Shown here: piece by piece, positions 32,193 to 41,704 of the stretch
How positions within the stretch are numbered: the stretch's first letter is position 1
How the letters are laid out: every line of letters begins with the position of its first letter
Source: an uncultured Fretibacterium sp.
GTDB lineage: Bacteria > Synergistota > Synergistia > Synergistales > Aminobacteriaceae
NCBI RefSeq assembly: GCF_963548695.1
Contig: NZ_CAUUWA010000009.1
Coordinates: 1 to 56,671 of the forward strand
Direction of reading: 5' to 3'
DNA length: 56,671 nt
Translations under genes and position numbers: made by a program
Notes under the pieces: model-generated
What the model saw: only the letters and a program-made list of their open reading frames with translations
Database searches by the model: none
Told to the model about the DNA's origin: nothing

Positions 32193-34151
32193 CTAAAGGT
32201 GATTGTTGAACCAATCGCAGATCTCCCGAAGCCGCGCCAGGCGGTTTTTGGGCTTTCCCGATCGGCTGAGCTCGTGGTTCTCGCCCTTGAAGACGCACAT
32301 CCTGGCCTCCACGCCCAGGACCTTCAGGGCGGTGAACATCTGGAAGCCCTGATTCAGCTCGCAGCGGAAGTCCTCGGTCGAATGGATGAAGAGGGTGGGG
32401 GTCCGGGCCCGGTCGGCGTATTTCACGGGCGACTCCGCCCACGCGGCCTCCGGCCTGCTCCACGGGGTCCCCAGGTGCTGGTCCTCGACGTAGTAGTAGC
32501 CGATGTCGCAGCCCCCGAACTTGGAGACCCAGTTGGCGATGCCCCTCTGGGAGACGGCCGCCCGGAAGCGGTTCGTCCGGGTGATGATCCAGTTCGTCAT
32601 GTAGCCGCCGTAGGAGCCGCCGGTTACCCCCAGCCGCTCGGGATCGATGAACTTCAGGTTCTTGACGCACCAGTCCGTGAAGGCCATCAGGTCCCGGTAA
32701 TCGGCGTCCCCATAGCGTCCGCGGATGTCCTCGAACGCGCTGCCCCGCCCGTCGCCGCCCCGGGGGTTGCAGTAGATGACGGCGTAGCCCCGTGCGGCCC
32801 AGCACTGCATCTCGTGATGGTACACGTCCCCGAAGGCGGCCTTGGGTCCGCCGTGGATGTGCAGGATCGTGGGGTACCTCTCCCCCTCTCGGAAGTTGAC
32901 GGGGCGCATGTACCATCCGTCCAGGGTCCATCCGTCTCCGCCCTCCACCGAGACGTGGATGGGCTGCGACAGGCTCAGCTCCTCGAAGAGCGGCCGGTTG
33001 AAGGCGGTGACGCGCCTCTCGGCGCCCCCCTCCAGGACGTGGAGCTCGGGGAGGTTCAGCCCCTCGTAGGCGACGTAGGCGATGCGGCGGTCCGATACCG
33101 CGTAGTCGATGACGGCGGAGACGGCCGAGGTCAGGGTCTTCAGGCGTCCGTCCGGCGTCACGGAGCAGATGCGGCTCTTCATGACGTCGGTGGCGCAGCA
33201 GATCAGCCCCATGCCGCTGGGGAAGATGGCCCCGCTCAGCTCCGAGCAGCCGTAGCCGGAGTCCGCCACGATGGCGTGTCCCAGGCTGGAGTCGAGCTCC
33301 GGGGTCAGGCAGTCGAGCCTGCCGTCCCGCAGGTGGTAGACCCGCGCGTTTTGATTGACGCCCGTGCTCCTGCGGTCCGTGGCTGTGATGACGACCTCGC
33401 TGTCGCTCCAGGCGGCGTGTTTGAAGGTGTACGCCAGGCCCGTCGTAAGGCACCGGCAGTCCCCCGAGGCGAGGTCCAGCTCGTAGACGGCGTTGTCGGG
33501 GAGCTTGACGTCCCTGTAGTCCGAGGCCACGAGCAGCGCGGCGGTGCGCTTCGCGTTCAGCGTTGTCCGCGCGACGTCCATCAGAGGTGGGGTCAGGCGC
33601 GTGAATTCACCCTTCGTCCCGTCGTAGACGCCCAGCCCGGTGCGCCGCTGTCCGATGTACCCCTTGCCGTTGGCCATGAAGGGAAGCTGCTCGAAGACCA
33701 TCATGTCCGCGCCCTCGAGGTTTTGACCGTCACACTCGCGCTCGAAGACCGTTGTGATCAGGTAGCGCTCCCCGGGAAGCGCCTGGATGGCGTTTGCGGC
33801 ATGGGGGATCTCGAAGAGGAGCTCCGCCTCGCCGCCGTCGATGTCGATGGAATAGAAGCGGGTCGCGGCGTCTCCCTTTGCATGGGAACACCTGGGGTCG
33901 CCGCGCTTCGAGGCGAAGACGATCCGGGCCCCGTCGAGGCTCCAGCAGAAGAACTGCTCCGAGCCGGAGGCGGTCAGCCGCCTGTTCGTCTCCGCGGTGA
34001 GGTCGGCGATCCAGATGTCCGACGCATAGCCGTTTTTCTCCAGATCGGGGCGGCTGACGCGGTAGGCGATCCTCTCCCCGTTGGGGGAGAAGGCGGGGTT
34101 CGACAGGAAGTGGAAGCCGAGAAGATCCTTGTGTTCGACAGGGCGTTTCAT
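32193..34151 (-). CDS. S9 family (acylaminoacyl-peptidase-like) serine peptidase
   Basis: A 652-residue cytoplasmic peptidase. The N-terminal beta-propeller (about 1-390) begins HFLSNPAFSPNGERIAYRVS. The C-terminal alpha/beta hydrolase has the nucleophile in GVTGGSYGGYMTNW (Ser about 490), the aspartate in HSTEDFRCELNQ and the histidine in FKGENHELSRSG. The oxyanion region HIHGGPKAAFGDVYHHEMQ is typical of the S9C group, which cleaves blocked or short peptides. No signal peptide is seen. The ATG at 34151 has AGGAGG eleven bases upstream. It fits a peptide-degrading lifestyle. Confidence 0.92.
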   Translation of the reverse strand: MKRPVEHKDLLGFHFLSNPAFSPNGERIAYRVSRPDLEKNGYASDIWIADLTAETNRRLTASGSEQFFCWSLDGARIVFASKRGDPRCSHAKGDAATRFYSIDIDGGEAELLFEIPHAANAIQALPGERYLITTVFERECDGQNLEGADMMVFEQLPFMANGKGYIGQRRTGLGVYDGTKGEFTRLTPPLMDVARTTLNAKRTAALLVASDYRDVKLPDNAVYELDLASGDCRCLTTGLAYTFKHAAWSDSEVVITATDRRSTGVNQNARVYHLRDGRLDCLTPELDSSLGHAIVADSGYGCSELSGAIFPSGMGLICCATDVMKSRICSVTPDGRLKTLTSAVSAVIDYAVSDRRIAYVAYEGLNLPELHVLEGGAERRVTAFNRPLFEELSLSQPIHVSVEGGDGWTLDGWYMRPVNFREGERYPTILHIHGGPKAAFGDVYHHEMQCWAARGYAVIYCNPRGGDGRGSAFEDIRGRYGDADYRDLMAFTDWCVKNLKFIDPERLGVTGGSYGGYMTNWIITRTNRFRAAVSQRGIANWVSKFGGCDIGYYYVEDQHLGTPWSRPEAAWAESPVKYADRARTPTLFIHSTEDFRCELNQGFQMFTALKVLGVEARMCVFKGENHELSRSGKPKNRLARLREICDWFNNHL

Positions 34152-34225
34152 GAGCGTGAGTACCTCCTGAAAGGGGTTCGAGAAAAAGGCGTCCCGCCGC
34201 TTCGGGCGGAGGGACGGAGCCGTTC

Positions 34226-34531
34226 TTATCGGGCTTCGCCGGCCGGGACCACGTCGATGCGAAAGACGTTGATCACGTCCGGGTCGGGGCAGCAGAACGC
34301 GATGGAGTCCGTGCTCCTGCATGGGGGGATGGAGCCCCCGTAGCGCAGGATGTCGATGTAGGGGAAGCCCGTATGCAGGGCCATGGGGCAGAGCTTGCCG
34401 CGCTCGGTGTCGTAGTCGAAGGTGTCCCCGACCCTGTGCCCTCTGTGGCAGCCGTGGGGTCCCCTGCGTTCGATCAGGGTCAGGACGATTGCGGGCCGCC
34501 TCCGTGGAGCGGTGCTGGTGGTCTTTTCCAT
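34226..34531 (-). CDS. TIGR04076 family protein
   Basis: A 101-residue protein that matches my memory of the TIGR04076 family: VGDTFDYDTERGKLCPMALHTGFPYIDILRYGGSIP, followed by a cysteine pair (FCCPDPD) and a short beta end. The family is found in anaerobes and has no known function; conserved cysteines suggest metal or redox work. The ATG at 34531 follows AGGAGG and lies one base after the stop of the GntR gene, so the two are cotranscribed, with the regulator first. Confidence 0.75.
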   Translation of the reverse strand: MEKTTSTAPRRRPAIVLTLIERRGPHGCHRGHRVGDTFDYDTERGKLCPMALHTGFPYIDILRYGGSIPPCRSTDSIAFCCPDPDVINVFRIDVVPAGEAR

Positions 34532-34532
34532 G

Positions 34533-35228
34533 TTATTCCTCCTCATTGCCCATATAGTTCTGTAGCTCCAGGGAGGTCTTCTCCAGGTGTCGGGACAAAG
34601 CCTCGAGCGCGGCGCCGCGGTCCCTGGCCCTGACGGCCTCGAGGATGGCCCGATGCTGGGTCTCGGACTCCTCCCTCATGGAGGCGAGATGCAGGCGGAT
34701 ATACCGGTCCACCTGCTGCCGAAGCCGGGCGATGTGGTCGAGCGTCATGGGACGGTCGGCGGATTCGTAGAGCAGGGTGTGGAACAGGATGTTCTGCTCT
34801 CTCCAGACGATGCAGTCCGGCTCGGCCTCCATCTTGTTAAGGAGCTTCTCCGCCGCGGCCATCGTCCCCTCCGTTATGGAGGGGAAGGCGATGCGCAGGA
34901 CGTTCGTCTCCAGGGCGGCAAGCATCTCGTATATTTCGCGCGTCTCCCCGGTACTCAGGCCCGTGACCATGGCCCCGCGCCGGCCGCGGAAGTCGACCAG
35001 CCCCTCCATCTCCAGCAGGCGCAGCGCCTCGCGCAGCGGGATGGGGCTAACCCTGAGCTGTTCCGCGAGCAGGCTCTGATGCAGGGGCTCGCCGTCCGCC
35101 AGCAGGCCGCGATAGATGGCCTCCCGAAGGATGTTGGCGATGTAGTAGGGGGCCGGGTTGTCCTTGAGATGAATGGGAATGAGCCGCTCCAGGGAGCGAT
35201 AGGGGGCCTCCGTTTTCATGACTTCCAT
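34533..35228 (-). CDS. GntR-family regulator (FadR subfamily, FCD domain)
   Basis: About 231 residues. The winged helix-turn-helix (about 30-95) reads LLAEQLRVSPIPLREALRLLEMEGLV, and the C-terminal helical FCD effector domain runs from about 100 to 220 (IYEMLAALETNVLRIAFPSITEGTM; TQHRAILEAVRARDRGAALEALSRHL). Members sense small organic or amino acids. The ATG at 35228 has GGAAG eight bases upstream. Longer in-frame starts up to 35297 are possible but the first coincides with a TATAAT. It is divergent from a binding-protein gene it might control. Confidence 0.87.
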   Translation of the reverse strand: MEVMKTEAPYRSLERLIPIHLKDNPAPYYIANILREAIYRGLLADGEPLHQSLLAEQLRVSPIPLREALRLLEMEGLVDFRGRRGAMVTGLSTGETREIYEMLAALETNVLRIAFPSITEGTMAAAEKLLNKMEAEPDCIVWREQNILFHTLLYESADRPMTLDHIARLRQQVDRYIRLHLASMREESETQHRAILEAVRARDRGAALEALSRHLEKTSLELQNYMGNEEE

Positions 35229-35368
35229 TTTTATGGCTTCCACGTCCTTTCCCGAGGGGACCGAGCCGTTCGAGAATAAGCTGCGCGTTCGTTTCATTAT
35301 AGTGCATGTTGCCGGGTTCCGGGTTTCACACTGTCAAAAGCGCCGATGGAATAAATTTATTTTTCCTG

Positions 35369-35397
35369 TTGCTTTTATTCATAAACAAAAGTATAAT
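35369..35397 (+). promoter_or_regulatory. Promoter of the binding-protein gene
   Basis: TTGCTT (35369-35374) and a perfect TATAAT (35392-35397) are 17 bases apart. The predicted start near 35404 leaves a 75-base leader. It lies in the divergent spacer shared with the GntR gene. Confidence 0.75.
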
Positions 35398-35478
35398 ATG
35401 TGCACCCAAGGTTCGGCTTTCGTCCTTGGCGTGTCCGGCGGGCCGATGGGGATTTGAAGTGCAGGGGAGGAAAGCGGG

Positions 35479-36651
35479 ATGAAACGTGTGGGGCAATTTG
35501 CAGTGGTGCTGGCGGCTGTCGCGTCGTTCTTCGCGTGGGGGACCGAGGGGTTCGCCGCGGAGCCCATCAGGATCGGCTATATGGCGACCCTGACGGGCGA
35601 GGGGGCGACCTGGGGACAGCACGAGCGCGAAGGGGCGCTTATGGCGGTCAAGGACATCAATGCCAGGGGGGGCGTGCTGGGGCGGCCGCTCGAGTTGATC
35701 TGCTACGACGTCAAGGGGAAGCCCGAGGAGGGGGTCAGCGCCATCCGCAGGCTGATCTATGACGATAAGGTCGTTGCTATTGGAGGGAGCAACTACAGCG
35801 GCATTCAGATTGCCGTGGCGCCCATTGCCGACAAGGGACAGGTCCCTGTCGTCTCGAGCACGGCGACGAACCCGGCGGTGACGGTGGACCCGGACACGGG
35901 CAAGGTGCGGCCCTACATGTTCCGCATCGTCTACACGGACCCCTATCAGGGAAAGGTGATTGCGGACTACCTCATCAAGAAGTGTGGGGCAAAAAAGCTG
36001 GCGATCATCGGCGATGTGGGGGACGCCTATTCCGAGGGGCTGACGGAGTACGTCAAAAGGACGGCGGAGGCCCTTGGGGTCGAGAATCAGTTCTGGGGGT
36101 TCCGTGGTGGTGATGTCGATTTTCGTGCGCAGCTGACGGCGGCCCGTGAGTGGGGGGCCGACGCGGTGGCCCTGACGATGTACTATAAGGAAATGGGGCT
36201 CGTGATCAAGCAGGCCGCCGAGATGGACTGGAAACCCCTCTTCATGGGCGGGGACGGCTACAGCCCCAATATGTTCGAGATCGCGGGCAAGTCCATGGAG
36301 GGAACCTATTGGGTATATCCCATGAACGCGGATGATCCGATCCTCGACCCCATTAAGGCCGCCTTCAGAAAGGAGTACGATCGGGACGCTACGGAGGTGC
36401 TGAACGTTGTCCTTGCCTACGATGTCGTCTTGATGATCGCCCATGCGATCGAGACGGCGGGCGTCGCCGAGGGGCCGGCCATTCGGGATGCCCTTGAGAA
36501 TACTCGGGACTTCGAGGTCACGCATTTCGTTTGGACGGTGAACAAGGAGACCCATGACCCCCTGAACAAGCCGGCGTCCGTCCTGGAGGCCAGGGACGGC
36601 AAGCTGGTCTTCCTGGAGCAGTGGAAGCCCGAGGGGGCTCCTGTCAAATGA
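35479..36651 (+). CDS. ABC transporter substrate-binding protein, LivK type
   Basis: A 390-residue periplasmic binding protein of the branched-chain amino acid class (type I fold). The signal peptide covers about residues 1-27 (VVLAAVASFFAWGTEGFAAE). IRIGYMATLTGEGATWGQ, ALMAVKDINARGGVLGRPLEL and VVSSTATNPAVT are typical. GGGGAGGAAAG precedes the ATG. It stands alone: no liv permease or ATPase genes are within the window. The operon is single-gene, with its own promoter and a strong hairpin after it. Ligand unknown; amino acids or small amides are likely. Confidence 0.92.
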   Translation: MKRVGQFAVVLAAVASFFAWGTEGFAAEPIRIGYMATLTGEGATWGQHEREGALMAVKDINARGGVLGRPLELICYDVKGKPEEGVSAIRRLIYDDKVVAIGGSNYSGIQIAVAPIADKGQVPVVSSTATNPAVTVDPDTGKVRPYMFRIVYTDPYQGKVIADYLIKKCGAKKLAIIGDVGDAYSEGLTEYVKRTAEALGVENQFWGFRGGDVDFRAQLTAAREWGADAVALTMYYKEMGLVIKQAAEMDWKPLFMGGDGYSPNMFEIAGKSMEGTYWVYPMNADDPILDPIKAAFRKEYDRDATEVLNVVLAYDVVLMIAHAIETAGVAEGPAIRDALENTRDFEVTHFVWTVNKETHDPLNKPASVLEARDGKLVFLEQWKPEGAPVK

Positions 36652-36710
36652 GGCGGCGCTGAGGATTGTGGCACGGAATGAATATCCACATGGAATAATT
36701 CGATAGACCA

Positions 36711-36748
36711 GGGGACGGGCCGGAGCGAGGGCGCTCCGGCCCGTCCCC
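36711..36748. terminator. Hairpin after the binding-protein gene
   Basis: GGGGACGGGCCGGAGCG (36711-36727) pairs perfectly with CGCTCCGGCCCGTCCCC (36732-36748), seventeen pairs. No T-run follows, so termination may need another factor. Confidence 0.7.
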
Positions 36749-36848
36749 CGTCGGCGGCTCGGCGGATTCGTCCTACCGTTTGCCCTCTCTCTGGTAAAAT
36801 ACTGTGGAATCCGCTGTTACGGATATTTCAGGGAGGAGTGGAAGGAAT

Positions 36849-37973
36849 ATGGCTGAGGAAAAGAATACGGACTTCGATATCGTAAACGGGCGGCTGGCCC
36901 GCTTGAGGGCCCTGATGCGCGAGAAGGGGGCGGACGCCTTCGTCCTCATGGTCCTGGAGCGGCTCAACTCGGAGAGCTGCCATTACATCTCGGGTTTCCG
37001 CGGCAGCTCCGCCGCCCTGCTCATCGACGGGGAGGATGCGCGCCTGGTCACGGATGGGCGTTACCGGACCCAGGCCGCGAAGCAGTCGCCCTTCTCCCTG
37101 ACCGTCCAGTCGGATCTGCCCCTGCCGGCCTACGTCGCCAGGGCGGTGACGGAGAGGGGGTGGCGCACGGTCGCCTTCGAGGCGGAGAAGGTGTCGCAGG
37201 CCCTCTTCGAGGCGGTCTTCCGACCCCTTTCCGCCCGTTGGGTGGACGGCTCAACCTTCATTCCCTCGCTGCGCCGTTCCAAGGACGGGACGGAGGCCGA
37301 CGCCATACGCAGGGCCGCGGTTATCGCCCGCAAGGCCTACGATTCCGTCCTGGAGCAGGTGAGCCCCGGGATGACGGAGGTGGAGTTCGAGAGCCGGATG
37401 CTCTCCGAGATCAAGAGGCTGGGCGGGGAGAAGGGCTGGGTCCATGACGACTTCATCGTGGCCTCGGGGGAGCGGGGGGCCATGTGCCATGCGCGGGCGA
37501 CGTGCAGGCCCTTCGAGAGCGGGGACACCGTGACGTTCGATTACGGCGTGACGGTGGACGGCTACATGTGCGACATCACTCGCAACTTCGCCGTGGGCCA
37601 TGCCCAGCCGAGGGCCCTCGAGCTGAACGACATCCTGCTGAGGGCGCACCGCAAGGCGGCGGCGGCCCTCCGTCCCGGCATCTCGGGCCGCGACGTGGAC
37701 GCAGTCGCCAGAAAGATCATCACCGACGCAGGGTACGGCAAGGACTTCGTGCACGGCCTGGGGCACGGTCTGGGGCTCGAGATCCATGAGGCCCCGCGCC
37801 TCTCCGCGATCTCGAAGGATGTCCTCCAGGTCGGCGACGTCGTGACGATAGAGCCGGGCATCTATATCGAGGGATGGGGCGGCCTCCGCATCGAGGACGA
37901 CTATCTCATCACCGAGACGGGGTCGGAGTGTTTGAGCCTGCCGGACAACCAGTCGCTGAGGGTCGCGGGATAA
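36849..37973 (+). CDS. pepP: Xaa-Pro aminopeptidase (M24)
   Basis: A 374-residue dimetal aminopeptidase that releases N-terminal residues before proline. The creatinase-like N domain spans about 10-125 and the pita-bread domain about 140-370. Metal ligands are visible as two Asp in TFDYGVTVDGYMCDITRN, His in HGLGHGLGLEIHE, and Glu in TIEPGIYIEGWGGLRIEDD. It is the short bacterial form. The ATG at 36849 is chosen (GGAAGGA upstream) over an in-frame ATG at 36804 that lies in the promoter-like spacer. It may share a transcript with lysS, 79 bases on. Confidence 0.93.
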   Translation: MAEEKNTDFDIVNGRLARLRALMREKGADAFVLMVLERLNSESCHYISGFRGSSAALLIDGEDARLVTDGRYRTQAAKQSPFSLTVQSDLPLPAYVARAVTERGWRTVAFEAEKVSQALFEAVFRPLSARWVDGSTFIPSLRRSKDGTEADAIRRAAVIARKAYDSVLEQVSPGMTEVEFESRMLSEIKRLGGEKGWVHDDFIVASGERGAMCHARATCRPFESGDTVTFDYGVTVDGYMCDITRNFAVGHAQPRALELNDILLRAHRKAAAALRPGISGRDVDAVARKIITDAGYGKDFVHGLGHGLGLEIHEAPRLSAISKDVLQVGDVVTIEPGIYIEGWGGLRIEDDYLITETGSECLSLPDNQSLRVAG

Positions 37974-38052
37974 GACATTGATGACAGCGGGAAAACTCTA
38001 TACTTTCCTGCCGGATATAGGGGGCTTGGCCCTGGGAAAGGGGAACGGGTAA

Positions 38053-39600
38053 GTGGAAAGCAGCACGGAGAGGCCCGGCGCGGTCGGGGCGGAACAGCTG
38101 GACGCGTTGGATACGGCGGACAACGAGATCGTTCGGCAGAGGGTGGAGAAGCTTCGGCGCCTTCGCGGGGAGGAGGGGTATGACCCCTACGTGGTGGAGA
38201 AATGGGAGCGCAGGGATACCCTGAAGGATGTCGGGGCGCGTTTCGCGCACCTCGAGCCGGGGCAGACGGACGACGCCGTGACGGTCCGCACCGCCGGGCG
38301 CCTGATGACGCTGCGGCGGCAGGGCAAGGCGACCTTCGCCGACCTCGCGGACGAGGAGGGGCGGATGCAGCTCTATTTCCAGGTCAACGAGCTGGGCGAG
38401 GCTCCCTACGAGTTCCTGAAGAAATGGGTCGACACGGGCGACTGGATCGGCATCGTCGGCCACCCCTGCCGGACCCGGCGCGGGGAGCTCACGATCCTGG
38501 TGAAGGAGTTCAAGCTGCTGAGCAAGGCGATGCGGCCGCTCCCCGAAAAGTGGCACGGTCTCACCGATACGGAGGCGCGCTACCGCCGGCGCTATACGGA
38601 CCTGATCGCCAACCCCGAGGTGCGCGAGGTCTTCCGCAAGCGCGCGCGGATCATCGCGTCCTTCCGCAGGACCCTGGAGGAGCACGGGACCCTGGAGGTC
38701 GAGACCCCCACGCTGTCGGTGCTGGCGGGCGGAGCCAACGCCCGTCCCTTCAAGACGTTCCACAACGCCCTGGGGCTTCCCATGTTCCTGCGCATCGCGC
38801 CCGAGCTCTACCTGAAGCGCCTGATCGTGGGGATGATGGGACGGGTCTACGAGATCGGCAAGAACTTCCGCAACGAGGGGATCGACACCATGCACAACCC
38901 CGAGTTCACCATGATGGAGGTCTATTGGGCCTACTCGGATTATGAGGACATGATGAACCTGGCCGAGGAGCTCATCCGCAACGCGGCCCGCGCCATCGGT
39001 CCCCTGCAGATCGAGTGGCAGGGCGTCCCGCTGGACCTCGAAAAGCCCTTTCGCCGCGTGACGATGCTGGATATGGTCCGGGAACACTCCGGCGTGGACT
39101 TCCGCGGGGTGAAAACCGACGAGGAGGCGAGGAGGATCGCCGCGGACAAGGGGCTGGCCGGGGAGCTCAAGGGGACCGAGAGCCGCTTCGCCGTCCTGAA
39201 CCTGATGTTCGAGGCGTTCTGCGAGGAAAAGATCACGGACCCCACCTTCGTCATCGGGCATCCGACGGAGATATCCCCGCTCTCCAAGCGGGACCCGGAG
39301 AACCCGGACTATACGCATCGCTTCGAGCTCTTCATGTGCGGCAAGGAGCTGGCCAACGCCTTCAGCGAGCTGAACGACCCGCTGGACCAGAGGGGGCGCT
39401 TCGAGGACCAGCTGCGAAAGAAGGAGGCGGGGGACGAGGAGGCTCACGATTTCGACGAGGACTTCATCAACGCCATCGAGTCCGGGCTTCCCCCGACCGG
39501 AGGCATGGGGATCGGCATCGACCGGCTCGTGATGTTCCTGACGGACTCCCGCTCCATCCGGGACGTCATCCTCTTCCCCGCGATGAAGCCGAAGGCCTGA
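38053..39600 (+). CDS. lysS: Lysyl-tRNA synthetase, class II
   Basis: A 515-residue class II LysRS. The OB-fold anticodon domain covers about 70-175 (TVRTAGRLMTLRRQGKATFADL). The catalytic core has motif 2, FRNEGIDTMHNPEFTMMEVYWA (about 275-297), and motif 3, GIGIDRLVMFLTDS (about 485), with GGANARPF at the lysine pocket. An N-terminal extension of about 30 residues is longer than usual. GTG start at 38053 with a weak GGGAACGGG upstream. The ligA gene begins 13 bases after its stop. Confidence 0.96.
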   Translation: MESSTERPGAVGAEQLDALDTADNEIVRQRVEKLRRLRGEEGYDPYVVEKWERRDTLKDVGARFAHLEPGQTDDAVTVRTAGRLMTLRRQGKATFADLADEEGRMQLYFQVNELGEAPYEFLKKWVDTGDWIGIVGHPCRTRRGELTILVKEFKLLSKAMRPLPEKWHGLTDTEARYRRRYTDLIANPEVREVFRKRARIIASFRRTLEEHGTLEVETPTLSVLAGGANARPFKTFHNALGLPMFLRIAPELYLKRLIVGMMGRVYEIGKNFRNEGIDTMHNPEFTMMEVYWAYSDYEDMMNLAEELIRNAARAIGPLQIEWQGVPLDLEKPFRRVTMLDMVREHSGVDFRGVKTDEEARRIAADKGLAGELKGTESRFAVLNLMFEAFCEEKITDPTFVIGHPTEISPLSKRDPENPDYTHRFELFMCGKELANAFSELNDPLDQRGRFEDQLRKKEAGDEEAHDFDEDFINAIESGLPPTGGMGIGIDRLVMFLTDSRSIRDVILFPAMKPKA

Positions 39601-39613
39601 GCCGGGGGCTCCT

Positions 39614-41683
39614 ATGACCGACCCCAACGTGCCGTCCGGCGTAAAGGACGCGGGGAACGCGGCCGGACGCATTGCCGAGCGGATGGAGGAGCTCTTCGAG
39701 CTCGTTGCACATCACGCGCGCCTCTATTATGAAAAGGACGCTCCCGAGCTCTCCGATGCGGACTACGACGCCCTGGTCCGGGAGCTGGCCACCCTGGAAA
39801 AGGAACATCCGGAGCTCGCCCGGCCCGATTCCCCGACCCGGCGCGTCGGCGGCGCGGTCCTGGAGGGATTCGGCAAGGTCGAGCACCGGCGCCCGATGCT
39901 CTCACTCGACAACGTCTTCGACTCGGGGGAGCTGGCGTCGTTCCTGGCCCGGATGCGGGGGGCCGTGCCGGATGCGGATGCGGCGGACTGGGCCTTCACC
40001 TGCGAGATGAAGATCGATGGCCTGGCCGTCTCCCTCCTGTACGAGGACGGGGTATTCGTCCGCGGGGCGACCCGGGGCGACGGGCGCGTGGGGGAGGACG
40101 TCACCGGGAACCTGCGCACCCTGCATTCCCTGCCCCTGCGCCTGAGGGGGAGCGTGCCCGGAACTCTGGAGGTGCGCGGGGAGGTGCTGATGACCCGGAG
40201 CCGTTTCGAGGCGCTGAACCGCCGCCGGGAGGAGCACGGGGAGCCTTTGTTCGCCAACCCCCGCAACGCCGCCGCCGGGACGCTGCGCCAGCTGGACCCG
40301 GCCGTGACCGCAGAGCGCGGGCTCGACATATTCCTGTACTACGTCCTGGAGCCCCAGACCTGTGGGATCGCGCGTCAGAGCGACGCCCTGTCCTGGCTCG
40401 CGGAGCGGGGACTTCCGGTTCAGCCTGCCTGGGAGCGCTGTTCCGGCCTGGCCGAGGTCGAGGGGTTCATCGAGAAATGGCGGGACGGGCGTTTCGGGCT
40501 GGACTACGTGACGGACGGGGTCGTGGTGAAGCTCGACGACATCGGGCTCTGGGACGGGCTCGGGGCGACCTCGCACGCGCCGCGCTGGGCCGTGGCCTAC
40601 AAATATCCTCCCGAGGAGGCCCTGACCCGCATCCTGAGCATCGACATCTCCGTCGGCAGGACGGGCGCCCTGACCCCGGTGGCGAACCTGGAGCCGGTAC
40701 GGCTGGCGGGGACGGCGGTGCAGCGGGCGGGGCTCCACAACGAGGACGAGATTCGGCGTAAGGACATCCGGGTCGGGGACACGGTGCGCGTTCGCAAGGC
40801 GGCCGAGATCATCCCGGAGGTGGTTCGCGTGGAGACCTCACATCGGACGGGGAGCGAGACGCCCTTCGTCATGCCGAAACGCTGCCCGGCGTGCGGCGCG
40901 GAGGCGGTGCGGCTGCCGGACGAGGCGGTGTGGCGCTGCCCGAACCGGTCCTCCTGCCCGGCCCAGCTGAAGGAGGGCCTGCGCTATTTCGCCTCGCGAG
41001 CCGGCCTGGACATCCGGGGGCTCGGCGAACGTCTGGCGGAACAGCTGGTCGATACGGGGAGGGTCCGGGACTTGGCGGACATCTACGACCTGACCGAGGC
41101 GGATTGGGCCGCCCTGGACAGGATGGGGGAGAAGTCGGCCCGAAACCTCATGGCGGGGCTCGAGGCCTCGAGGAGGCGTCCGCTCTCCTCCCTGCTCGCG
41201 GCCCTGGGCATCCGCTACGTCGGGACGCGCGTCGCGGAGCTTCTGGCCGGGCACTTCGGCCACATGGACCGCTTGGAGAAGGCCTCCGAGGAGGAGCTTG
41301 CGGGGATCGACGGGGTCGGCCCCGTCATCGCGTCCTCGGTCGAGGCGTTCTTCCGGGAGCCCGCGAACCGGGACCTGCTGCGCCGGCTCTGGGAAAGGGG
41401 CCTGAATTTCGTCGGGGAGGAGAAGGAGAATGGGGGGGCCGGCAGCGGCGTCCTCGCGGGCAAGAGCTTCGTGTTCACCGGGGAGCTCTCCTCGATGAAG
41501 CGGTCCGAGGCCGAGGCCCGGGTCCGCGCCCTTGGCGGAACGGCCTCCGCGGCCGTCAGCTCCAGAACCGGTTTCCTCGTCGCGGGCGAGGGTGGTGGCT
41601 CCAAGCTGAGGAAGGCCCGGGAACTGGGCGTCACCGTGATCGACGAGGAGGCGTTCCTGGGGATGCTCGAGAAGGCGGAATGA
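39614..41683 (+). CDS. ligA: NAD-dependent DNA ligase
   Basis: A 689-residue LigA that seals nicks using NAD. Domain Ia (about 1-75, YYEKDAPELSDADYDALV) binds NMN. The adenylation domain has the nucleotidyl lysine in CEMKIDGLAVSLLYEDG (about 135). An OB-fold, a four-cysteine zinc finger (CPACG, then CPNRSSCPAQ, about 420-450), helix-hairpin-helix repeats and a C-terminal BRCT domain (about 605-685, LAGKSFVFTGELSSMKRSEAE) follow. All domains are intact and length is normal. Confidence 0.97.
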   Translation: MTDPNVPSGVKDAGNAAGRIAERMEELFELVAHHARLYYEKDAPELSDADYDALVRELATLEKEHPELARPDSPTRRVGGAVLEGFGKVEHRRPMLSLDNVFDSGELASFLARMRGAVPDADAADWAFTCEMKIDGLAVSLLYEDGVFVRGATRGDGRVGEDVTGNLRTLHSLPLRLRGSVPGTLEVRGEVLMTRSRFEALNRRREEHGEPLFANPRNAAAGTLRQLDPAVTAERGLDIFLYYVLEPQTCGIARQSDALSWLAERGLPVQPAWERCSGLAEVEGFIEKWRDGRFGLDYVTDGVVVKLDDIGLWDGLGATSHAPRWAVAYKYPPEEALTRILSIDISVGRTGALTPVANLEPVRLAGTAVQRAGLHNEDEIRRKDIRVGDTVRVRKAAEIIPEVVRVETSHRTGSETPFVMPKRCPACGAEAVRLPDEAVWRCPNRSSCPAQLKEGLRYFASRAGLDIRGLGERLAEQLVDTGRVRDLADIYDLTEADWAALDRMGEKSARNLMAGLEASRRRPLSSLLAALGIRYVGTRVAELLAGHFGHMDRLEKASEEELAGIDGVGPVIASSVEAFFREPANRDLLRRLWERGLNFVGEEKENGGAGSGVLAGKSFVFTGELSSMKRSEAEARVRALGGTASAAVSSRTGFLVAGEGGGSKLRKARELGVTVIDEEAFLGMLEKAE

Positions 41684-41704
41684 AGGAGGCGGAGTGACCC
41701 GGCC

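Noticed and set aside
31590..34343. A 917-codon plus-strand frame opposite the VOC and S9 peptidase genes.
   Set aside because: Antisense to two recognisable genes and without motifs of its own.
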